From a virus, in IMG/VR virus record IMGVR_UViG_3300032235_000137, positions 1 to 40,115 of that record: a DNA stretch of 40,115 bases, one strand, 5' to 3'. Of the stretch, positions 6,465 to 11,487 are shown one piece after another. A program made the position numbers and the translations under genes. Position 1 is the stretch's first letter, and each line of letters starts with the position of its first letter. The notes below the pieces were generated by a model that saw nothing but the letters and a program-made list of their open reading frames with translations, was not told the origin of the DNA and searched no databases.

Positions 6465-7415
6465 TTACTGCATGTACTTCTTGTTCTTATCGGGAAACGC
6501 ACACCCGATCGGATACTCCTCTTTCTCAAACACTACCTCGTGATGCTGATACTTGAGCATTTCTGTAAAGCCACGCTCGAACGCTTTGGGTGAACAGGAA
6601 TACGCTGAACTCTGATAGTCATATCCAGCAAAGGAAGCCCCAATAAACTGTGCTAGCTTATAGCTTAAGTCTAAGTCGTTAGTGTCCATAGCCTTCTGCA
6701 CATGACGGAAGAACAGTTCACGATTAGGCTTGGAATACTGACGACCATGCCAGCCTTGTGGTGTCAAGCACTTGCCTGCAAACCCAAGCGCCTCCCCCGT
6801 GTCCATAGTTATCCGACTGTCCATTGCCAGCATAGTGCGTGTGTAGTCCATGAACTCCTTGTAGTACTTACGCAACTTGTTCAGTTCCTTGCGCTTAGCC
6901 TTGTAGGTGTACTCCTGCACAGGGTTAGTCGGCCTCATGATGCCATTCTCACCAGCCACAAGTCGTAGCCCATGACGCTTGTCCTTCTCATACTCGGGTA
7001 GCACATACTCCTCGCCAGCCTTGTTCTTGAAGTACCACTTGCCATCATGTGATGCGATAGTCCCGTAGTTAGTCAAGCTATGCGTGATAAAGCCCATCGC
7101 CGTCGGTGTATGCCAGCTTGCATCTCTGATAACAACCGAGCCGTCTTTGAAGAACTCAACCATGTCGTTGCCCCACAGGTGGCAGGCATAAGACTTCTCA
7201 AGCCAACCAAGTGGCTGATCGTCTGACATATAGCAGTTGGTGTTCTCCTTGATCTCGAACCATGTGTAACGGCGGTTCTTACCCAAGGGCTTGCACTCCT
7301 TTGACCTGCCTTGGATAGGCTTAACGGACTTGAAGTGATCCCGCATAAACTCAAAACCCGTAATCGCTGGTATGCGTGCGGAGTTGTACATTCGTGTGTT
7401 ATATCCCCAACCCAT
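6465..7415 (-). CDS. Unknown 316-aa early protein
   Basis: A 316-residue protein starting MGWGYNTRMYNSARIPAI, rich in aromatic residues throughout (many W, Y, F) with an apparent beta-rich N-terminal half (RYTWFEIKENTNCYM, NDMVEFFKDGSVVIRD, THSLTNYGTIASHDGKWYFKN) and a helical C-terminal half beginning TYKAKRKELNKLRKYYKEFMDYTRTML. No transmembrane segment or signal peptide. I do not recognise the family. Its start shares one base with the stop of the upstream winged-helix-like gene (TAATG). Symmetric site 3 follows its stop. The beta-rich half recalls domains that bind nucleic acid or carbohydrate, but nothing specific supports either. Confidence 0.7.
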   Translation of the reverse strand: MGWGYNTRMYNSARIPAITGFEFMRDHFKSVKPIQGRSKECKPLGKNRRYTWFEIKENTNCYMSDDQPLGWLEKSYACHLWGNDMVEFFKDGSVVIRDASWHTPTAMGFITHSLTNYGTIASHDGKWYFKNKAGEEYVLPEYEKDKRHGLRLVAGENGIMRPTNPVQEYTYKAKRKELNKLRKYYKEFMDYTRTMLAMDSRITMDTGEALGFAGKCLTPQGWHGRQYSKPNRELFFRHVQKAMDTNDLDLSYKLAQFIGASFAGYDYQSSAYSCSPKAFERGFTEMLKYQHHEVVFEKEEYPIGCAFPDKNKKYMQ

Positions 7416-8125
7416 TATTTACTCCCGAATAGTTTGGACTCAAGATACTCAACCGTTGCCCGTAACTTAGTTACTTCTTCCATAACCTCGGTTACTTCGC
7501 TAGTTACATCACGGGTCTTGCGAGCTTTGGCTAGGGCATCACGCAGTTCAAGGATTTCATGCGCTTGTTTGCGTGATTCTGCCTGCCATTCGCTTATCCG
7601 TTTCTCGAGAAACGCAGCATAGTCCCCCTTGCTTGAGAGTGTTCCGAATGGGTTTGGGACTGGTTTGCCATCATTTATGCGAACACGGAGGGTTTGTTTG
7701 TCGGCGGATAATTTTGCGGTTACAGAAGATGACCGTTTTTCTACTTTTTTAGGCTGGGCATCGGGCTTGTAACCCTTGGCTTTAGCCTCGTCAGGTGTGT
7801 AGTAACGGGTGATACCTGAGTCCTTGTTGGTATATCTGACTAGCTTACCGATGTTCATGAGGCGACCTAGCTGCATATTAACTATCTTAATATTGTCTTC
7901 TCCACAATAGGTTGCGATTGCTTGGGGCGTACGCAGCCCACTACCCGTAACTGCACTCATGATGCGGTCTTGCAAGGGCTTGATGTGCTTGGGGTAGTTG
8001 ATAGCACGCTTGGGCTTTTCTTCACTAATCGAATTAGTTTCGATTTGTGGTTCTTGCAGGTTGTAGCCCGAGAGGTGGTTCTTGATCTGAAACTCTTTGA
8101 GTTTGTCGATTGCTTCTTGGTTCAT
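7415..8125 (-). CDS. Putative winged-helix DNA-binding protein with C-terminal coiled coil
   Basis: A 236-residue protein. Residues about 45-110 (IKPLQDRIMSAVTGSGLRTPQAIATYCG...NMQLGRLMNIGKLVRYTNKDSGITRYYTP) look like a winged-helix domain: a three-helix core followed by a beta wing. A basic linker (KPDAQPKKVEKRSSS) leads to a predicted coiled coil (about 170-232, WQAESRKQAHEILELRDALAKARK and EVMEEVTKLRATVEYLESKL) suited to dimerisation. The ATG at 8125 has the AATCAAGGAGAATTAC leader shared with two other genes in the arm. Symmetric site 4 lies inside its coding region, around codons 25-35. It is a candidate regulator or replication-associated DNA-binding protein. The fold is inferred from pattern, not from a search. 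Confidence 0.7.
   Translation of the reverse strand: MNQEAIDKLKEFQIKNHLSGYNLQEPQIETNSISEEKPKRAINYPKHIKPLQDRIMSAVTGSGLRTPQAIATYCGEDNIKIVNMQLGRLMNIGKLVRYTNKDSGITRYYTPDEAKAKGYKPDAQPKKVEKRSSSVTAKLSADKQTLRVRINDGKPVPNPFGTLSSKGDYAAFLEKRISEWQAESRKQAHEILELRDALAKARKTRDVTSEVTEVMEEVTKLRATVEYLESKLFGSK
8021..8051. promoter_or_regulatory. 31-bp two-fold symmetric site, copy 4 of 6 (intragenic)
   Basis: TTCACTAATCGAA and TTCGATTTGTGGT across a 5-base spacer. It is the most diverged copy and the only one inside a coding region, about 75 bases into the winged-helix-like gene. Coding constraint may explain the drift, or the site may act as a roadblock within the gene. Confidence 0.6.
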
Positions 8126-8139
8126 GTAATTCTCCTTGA

Positions 8140-8403
8140 TTAGTTAAATTGAACTGCTGTATCAAAAAATGTCGCTAGCAAATACAAGCTAGACAACAGT
8201 ACTGCCCACATCACACCCCATAAGAGGTATTCTTTTGCCCTGTCCCAGTCGGACTCGCACCGCCACATGGGTGTGGCATAGTCGGCATCACGCAGGGTAG
8301 GTTTCATCTTCTCCTTGTGCCACTCCATGAGGGCATCGCCACCCTCGTATGGTTTCTTTAGCCTTGTGATCGGCTTGCGTGGCGCTGGTTTAATCTTCTT
8401 CAT
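8140..8403 (-). CDS. Tail-anchored small membrane protein, 87 aa
   Basis: The start at 8403 (MKKIKPAPRKP) has an AAAGGAGAAATGTC ribosome site and overlaps the previous gene by 14 bases. A longer frame to 8472 would add an unlikely leader overlapping the neighbour further. The first 60 residues are basic and hydrophilic (PRKPITRLKKPYEGGD, EWHKEKMKPTLRDADYATPMWRCESDWDRAKEY). A single hydrophobic span follows (LLWGVMWAVLLSSLYLLATFF) with only DTAVQFN after it. The topology is therefore N-terminus in the cytoplasm, C-terminal anchor. It resembles no family I can name. An early inner-membrane protein might protect against superinfection or alter host transport; this is speculation. Confidence 0.7.
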   Translation of the reverse strand: MKKIKPAPRKPITRLKKPYEGGDALMEWHKEKMKPTLRDADYATPMWRCESDWDRAKEYLLWGVMWAVLLSSLYLLATFFDTAVQFN

Positions 8404-8614
8404 GACATTTCTCCTTTGCTTCTTTAAGTGTGCGTAGTGCTGTCCATACCAGCACCTTGCGGTGATCGGCAAATATGCCTTTGCCGTTGGCTTTCTCCAA
8501 ATCCAGAATGGCTGAGTTCACAGCATTCTCGAGAATAGAGTACTTATTAGGTGGCTCATAGGATGCGCTAGGTTCTAACAGCATTTCAAGCCACATCTTT
8601 TTCATATGTCCCAC
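8390..8614 (-). CDS. Unknown helical protein, 74 aa, likely GTG start
   Basis: The frame opens at a GTG (8614) in TTAGTGGGACATATG, six bases after a GGGGGG ribosome-like run; an ATG three codons later (8605) is the alternative. The product begins M/V-GHMKKMWLEMLLEPSASYEPP and continues with two predicted helices (YSILENAVNSAILDLEKANG and HRKVLVWTALRTLKEAKEKC). Its stop lies 14 bases inside the next gene, and its start overlaps the stop of the preceding one. I recognise no family. Small, charged helical proteins like this in early operons often target host proteins, but nothing here shows it. Confidence 0.6.
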   Translation of the reverse strand: MGHMKKMWLEMLLEPSASYEPPNKYSILENAVNSAILDLEKANGKGIFADHRKVLVWTALRTLKEAKEKCHEED

Positions 8615-8799
8615 TAATTCCCCCCTTGCAATGCAGTTAGCTTTGCTTTCATGATTGCCAGCGTTGCCTCGCCAGCTACCACTTGCTGAGCTTGTTCTGC
8701 GTTTTCGATAGTGTGTTTAGTCGCCTCGAGTATGTCCTGCAAGCGTGCAATGTCCTCAAGTAACTCGTCGATGCGCACTCCCTTGTAGTGGCTAGTCAT
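8614..8799 (-). CDS. Small coiled-coil protein, 61 aa
   Basis: The ATG at 8799 (MTSHYKGVRIDELLEDI) is preferred because TTTTGGAGAAAAGA sits just before it; the frame can be extended to a GTG at 8823 but that removes the ribosome site. The product is 61 residues, essentially one long amphipathic helix (DELLEDIARLQDILEATKHTIENAEQ) followed by a second (ATLAIMKAKLTALQG), probably an antiparallel hairpin or oligomeric coiled coil. It overlaps the preceding gene by eight bases. Function unknown. Confidence 0.6.
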   Translation of the reverse strand: MTSHYKGVRIDELLEDIARLQDILEATKHTIENAEQAQQVVAGEATLAIMKAKLTALQGGN

Positions 8800-8980
8800 T
8801 CTTTTCTCCAAAATATTTCCCACTAAATCCCGCTATAAACCCCTGCTCGAACGCATCTTTAGCTTTGACATTGTCCATGCCAGTCAGGTTGTAGCCCCAA
8901 ATGCTTTTCTTTTGGTACTTCTTCCACTCGTCGCCCATGATGCGTGTCATTGTTAGGTACTCCATCACTTCTTCGCTCAT
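8792..8980 (-). CDS. Small protein of unknown function, 62 aa
   Basis: The ATG at 8980 (MSEEVMEYLTMTRIMGDEW) follows an AGAGGACAAC ribosome site and overlaps the zinc-protein gene's stop (ATGA-type overlap at 8977-8980). A longer frame to 9310 would run over the zinc protein and the operator region and is rejected. The 62-residue product has an acidic helical start, a KKYQKKSIWGYN basic/aromatic centre, and ends AFEQGFIAGFSGKYFGEKND. The last part resembles the small glycine-containing helix hairpin (AF..GF.AG) seen in many phage hypothetical proteins. No function is assigned. Confidence 0.65.
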   Translation of the reverse strand: MSEEVMEYLTMTRIMGDEWKKYQKKSIWGYNLTGMDNVKAKDAFEQGFIAGFSGKYFGEKND

Positions 8981-9240
8981 GTTGTCCTCTTGGGGTTGGT
9001 TGTGCGCAGGTCTGCTGGGTTGTGGATGTACTGGTATGCACCCTTGGAGTAGGGAATCTGCACCATACTTGCTTTTCTCTTGCTTTCCTTGTGCGCCTCG
9101 GCATCGCCACATGGCATACACAACATACGCTTGCCTTGCGACCGCAACAAAGTAGCCCTGCCATCTGATATACGAAAGAACCCGCACTTGGAACAGATGT
9201 GCTGTGACAGGTCTAGCGTTTGGAATCTTGCTTGATACAT
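8977..9240 (-). CDS. Zinc-ribbon protein, first gene of the left operon
   Basis: An 87-residue protein with two CxxC pairs, C16-S-K-C19 and C41-M-P-C44, spaced as in a zinc ribbon; between them is a strand-rich segment (FFRISDGRATLLRSQGKRML). The tail is basic (AHKESKRKASMVQIPYSKG). It is the promoter-proximal gene of the left operon, starting at 9240 after AAGGAGATGTC with symmetric site 5 immediately upstream. First genes of phage early operons frequently encode host-takeover or transcription-modifying factors, and a zinc ribbon would fit binding to nucleic acid or RNA polymerase; that role is inference. Confidence 0.75.
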   Translation of the reverse strand: MYQARFQTLDLSQHICSKCGFFRISDGRATLLRSQGKRMLCMPCGDAEAHKESKRKASMVQIPYSKGAYQYIHNPADLRTTNPKRTT

Positions 9241-9257
9241 GACATCTCCTTGGTTGA

Positions 9258-9289
9258 TTCACAAATCGAATCGGGTATCGAAATGTGAA
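9258..9289. promoter_or_regulatory. Two-fold symmetric site, copy 5 of 6 (6-base spacer)
   Basis: TTCACAAATCGAA and ATCGAAATGTGAA across a 6-base spacer, 32 bp in all. It lies in the leader of the left operon, about 40-70 bases downstream of the expected start point of the promoter at 9337-9365 and just upstream of the first ribosome site. Confidence 0.75.
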
Positions 9290-9336
9290 GGTTGGTAAAA
9301 AATAAAACATGAATACGAATTCCCACTAACATATAT

Positions 9337-9365
9337 AGTATACCACAGTTTCCCACCAATGTCAA
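9337..9365 (-). promoter_or_regulatory. Near-consensus sigma70 promoter of the left operon
   Basis: Reading leftward, a perfect TTGACA (9365-9360) is followed after exactly 17 bases by TATACT (9342-9337). It would direct host RNA polymerase leftward into the zinc-ribbon gene and the long overlapping block, so this is likely an immediate-early promoter. The leader of about 90 nt contains symmetric site 5. Confidence 0.85.
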
Positions 9366-9381
9366 GTTTTTGTGAAGGGTA

Positions 9382-9410
9382 TTGCGACAATGAACAATTA
9401 GTACTATAAT
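9382..9410 (+). promoter_or_regulatory. Near-consensus sigma70 promoter of the rightward gene 9440
   Basis: TTGCGA (9382-9387), a 17-base spacer and a perfect TATAAT (9405-9410). Initiation near 9417 gives a 23-nt leader with a strong AAAAGGAGG site before the ATG at 9440. It is back to back with the leftward promoter; the two -35 boxes are 16 bases apart. Confidence 0.85.
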
Positions 9411-9439
9411 GTGATTTGAACAATTAAAAGGAGGTTGAG

Positions 9440-9955
9440 ATGGCTAGGTTTGACTTTGTTTATCTAACAATCAATGGCAAGAAAGGCACGCTTTCGTATT
9501 GGGCTAGGCATTACGATATTGACTACGCTACATTTCGCCAGCGGTATCGCAGGCACGGGGACAACTTAGCCAAGCTAACAGCTAAAACGATTAAGCAAAA
9601 AGGTTATGCACAGAAGAAATACAGAGTACTTAGAGCTTCCCCCGAAGATGAGCTGCCCGAGGTAAATTCGACTGGTTATGTAGATTGGTACTCATTGATA
9701 AAGAAAGATGGCAGAACACAGAGTATTAAAGAATGGTGTAAGGAGTTGAAACTATCTCTGCCAGCGGTAAGAAGAAGGATTGAACGAGGTGTGCGAGGTA
9801 CTGCGTTGTTAGATCCCGTGCGTGAGCATATATCACATAAGATGGGGATAAAAAATAGGTTAAGGCATGAAGCCCGAGTGCGTCTTGAACGAGAAAAGAA
9901 ACTAGAGGAAGCTGAGGGTTTGCAATGTTCTGAACGCCTGCGTGACATGTTCTGA
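9440..9955 (+). CDS. Putative DNA-binding protein with two related HTH-like repeats
   Basis: A 171-residue basic protein containing two similar segments: residues 11-40 (INGKKGTLSYWARHYDIDYA then TFRQRYRRHG) and 89-118 (KDGRTQSIKEWCKELKLSLP then AVRRRIERG). Each reads as a short strand followed by a helix-turn-helix in which the second helix carries several arginines, as in the DNA-binding repeats that accompany phage HNH enzymes, but no nuclease domain is present. The C-terminus is a charged helix (RHEARVRLEREKKLEEAEG). It is the only rightward gene in the switch region and is opposed to the left operon, a typical place for a lysis-decision or early-late regulator. Function inferred. Confidence 0.75.
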   Translation: MARFDFVYLTINGKKGTLSYWARHYDIDYATFRQRYRRHGDNLAKLTAKTIKQKGYAQKKYRVLRASPEDELPEVNSTGYVDWYSLIKKDGRTQSIKEWCKELKLSLPAVRRRIERGVRGTALLDPVREHISHKMGIKNRLRHEARVRLEREKKLEEAEGLQCSERLRDMF

Positions 9956-9962
9956 GGGAATG

Positions 9963-10015
9963 GAACAATATAAACCCTTATGGTATATAGATAAAAGGTA
10001 TATTGTTCTATTTTT
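9963..10015 (+). terminator. Hairpin with T-run after gene 9440
   Basis: GAACAATATA (9963-9972) is the exact inverse complement of TATATTGTTC (9999-10008), giving a 10-bp stem with a 26-base loop. TATTTTT follows. The stem is A/T-rich and the loop large, so it may be a weak terminator or a stabilising 3' hairpin. Confidence 0.5.
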
Positions 10016-10144
10016 AGAATAGTTTTAAGATTTAATGAACGGGATTTAAAAAAGGGTAGCGTGAGCCTGCACTATGCGAAGGGGGTCTTGCGATCCTGCA
10101 AAAATAAAAAATGCTTAAGTAATTCCCAAAACTATTGTAAAAAT

Positions 10145-10198
10145 AGAACAAAGCTCGCAAAGTCAAGCCCAGTAAGGCTTTGAGCGTTCTGTTTTTTT
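10145..10198 (+). terminator. Bulged stem-loop with T7 tail, terminator or small-RNA 3' end
   Basis: The right arm GGCTTTGAGCGTTCT (10176-10190) can pair with AGAAC, GCTC, AAAG and CC on the left, leaving three bulges on the left strand only. G and seven T (10192-10198) follow. A rightward transcript would end here. The one-sided bulges are unusual for a simple terminator. Confidence 0.5.
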
Positions 10199-10275
10199 GG
10201 AACATGTCACGCAGACGATCTAGAACGGGGCTAATGCGTTGTTACAAGATGACCGTTCTTTAATAAAATAAGTGC

Positions 10276-10318
10276 TTGACAGGCAAAAACATATAGTGTA
10301 TTCTCTGATATCAGAGAA
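10276..10318 (+). promoter_or_regulatory. Promoter overlapped by a perfect 18-bp palindromic operator
   Basis: TTGACA (10276-10281), 17 bases, TATTCT (10299-10304). The perfect palindrome TTCTCTGATATCAGAGAA (10301-10318) covers the end of the -10 box and the start point, the classic place for a repressor. Rightward transcription would run antisense to the 10393-11058 gene. No sense gene lies downstream. Confidence 0.5.
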
Positions 10319-10349
10319 CGACGCAAACGAATTTAGCAAAATGAAGGCG

Positions 10350-10376
10350 AAAAAAAAAGCCACCCGAAGGTGGCTT
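10350..10376 (-). terminator. Intrinsic terminator of gene 10393-11058
   Basis: Leftward, AAGCCACC/GGTGGCTT with a four-base loop is followed by nine T. It begins 17 bases past the stop of the gene. The sequence 10353-10376 is identical to 573-596. Confidence 0.88.
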
Positions 10377-10392
10377 GGTTGTACAGAATGGA

Positions 10393-11058
10393 TTAGATAG
10401 ATACAGGCAACATCGCCTGTATTTTCTTGAGTACGGAAACATCGCCGACTAACTTAATACGCTTGGCAATATCCGCACGCAATTCTTTAACAATGGCTTC
10501 TTGATCTTTGCCCGCCAATTTCTCACGGCGAGTAATCTCATCGCGAACCTCGATAGCCTTCTTGAACTCATCGTTCGCCTTGAAAGCGGCGAGGGCTTCG
10601 CGCAATTCAGAATCCACCATCTTGCCCAGTTTCTCAGCAGTAGCAGAGCGGGACTTGGACATCGACTGAGCCGAGGCCGACTTGGACTTAGGCTTCTCGA
10701 GCCCAGTTTCTTTAGTCATACGCTTGACCAGATCTTCCCACTTTTTCTGCGCCGATTCTTCGTTTGCTTGTTTTTGCATCGACATAATCAGCTTGATAAA
10801 GCTAGCCCGATAAGCCATGTAAGCAATATAAGTCGGTTCAGTCCCGAGCAACTTAGCCAGCGCTTTACCGCAGGTCGAGAGCAATACATCACCTTCAAAC
10901 AGCAGATTCTCGGACTCCAAGAACTTCTCAGCAATCTGAGATAGATCGCCGTACTGAGTACTAGACAATACAAACTCAGCCTTGGGCGCTTCGACCATCT
11001 GAACTACAACACCCTCAAAAGGGTTTACTGGGTTTACTGCATTAGCTTTAGTAGCCAT
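10393..11058 (-). CDS. Unknown 221-aa early protein with its own operator and terminator
   Basis: The ATG at 11058 (MATKANAVNPVNPFEG) is chosen because GGAGATGTTAATC precedes it; upstream ATGs lack a ribosome site. The product has a helical N-terminal part (EFVLSSTQYGDLSQIAEKFL, PTYIAYMAYRASFIKLIMSMQKQ), a Ser/Lys-rich linker (KPKSKSASAQSMSKSRSA) and a charged helical end (SELREALAAFKANDEFKKAIEVRDEIT). No membrane segment. I recognise no family; the basic linker between two helical parts would fit a nucleic-acid-associated or scaffolding role. It stands alone as a leftward unit with symmetric site 6 in its leader and a private terminator, so it is probably regulated with the left operon but made in its own amount. 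Confidence 0.75.
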   Translation of the reverse strand: MATKANAVNPVNPFEGVVVQMVEAPKAEFVLSSTQYGDLSQIAEKFLESENLLFEGDVLLSTCGKALAKLLGTEPTYIAYMAYRASFIKLIMSMQKQANEESAQKKWEDLVKRMTKETGLEKPKSKSASAQSMSKSRSATAEKLGKMVDSELREALAAFKANDEFKKAIEVRDEITRREKLAGKDQEAIVKELRADIAKRIKLVGDVSVLKKIQAMLPVSI

Positions 11059-11086
11059 GATTAACATCTCCATGTTGCAGGTTAGA

Positions 11087-11117
11087 TTCACATATCGAAC
11101 CATTTTCGATTTGTGAA
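11087..11117. promoter_or_regulatory. 31-bp two-fold symmetric site, copy 6 of 6
   Basis: TTCACATATCGAA and TTCGATTTGTGAA across a 5-base spacer, the most symmetric copy (one mismatch between arms). It lies 29-59 bases upstream of the ATG at 11058. An A/T-rich TACTATATACATATG stretch (11157-11143 leftward) may be the -10 region of its promoter, but no convincing -35 is visible. Confidence 0.8.
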
Positions 11118-11487
11118 GTGGGTTATATGCAACGCTCTAGCCCATATGTATATAGTACACGAATAGATAGGAAAGAGTAGGATTTCCACAGGATAAAGCA
11201 GGACAGAGCGCAGAGGGATTAAGCCGACTACGGCGAAAAAGCGCCCCGAAAAAAATTTTCTCTCACTTCGTGGATATAGTGTGGTTAATCAAATTTTGTT
11301 GATTAGTGGTGGTGAAATTCCAATTATGGTTGACCCACCATATCCGACCCCCCAAGATAGGTAGTTGATGTAACTACCGTCAGATATACACAATGATGTG
11401 GTCATTACAGCACTCAATTTTAAAAAATAATTTTTTGCAAAAAATTTAAAAAACCCCACCCCCCAAAGTTTATGATATAATAATTTT
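11118..11487. other. Non-coding region with four consecutive hairpins
   Basis: No gene is apparent in these 370 bases. Four inverted repeats follow one another: TAATCAA/TTGATTA (11286-11305), TATGGT/ACCATA (11325-11342), GGTAGTT/AACTACC (11360-11378) and AATGA/TCATT (11392-11406), with centres about 30-38 bases apart. Then comes an A/T-rich block and the C-tract CCCCACCCCCC (11454-11464). A replication origin, a packaging signal or a structured RNA are all possible. Confidence 0.5.
11473..11481 (+). promoter_or_regulatory. Extended -10 promoter giving a leaderless HNH transcript
   Basis: TG-A-TATAAT (11473-11481) is a perfect extended -10 element. Its usual start point, seven bases after the last T, is 11488, exactly the A of the HNH gene's ATG. 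No ribosome site precedes that ATG. No -35 is needed or seen. Confidence 0.6.

Larger units (their letters stand above)
10016..10349 (+). other. Structured non-coding region between genes 9440 and 10393
   Basis: About 330 bases without a credible gene. It contains a complex stem-loop with T-run (10145-10198), recurring AACGG/CCGTT elements (near 10037, 10222 and 10251), and a promoter overlapped by an 18-bp palindrome (10276-10318). A 19-codon frame at 10341 has no ribosome site and runs through the terminator stem. The region could hold a small RNA or a replication origin; neither is proven. Confidence 0.45.

Noticed and set aside
8981-9310. Long upstream extension of the 8792 gene
   Set aside because: It overlaps the zinc-ribbon gene and the operon leader in another frame and lacks family-like sequence; the ATG at 8980 is coupled to the preceding stop.
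10341-10400. 19-codon rightward frame after the palindromic promoter
   Set aside because: It has no ribosome site and runs through the terminator stem of the opposite gene.
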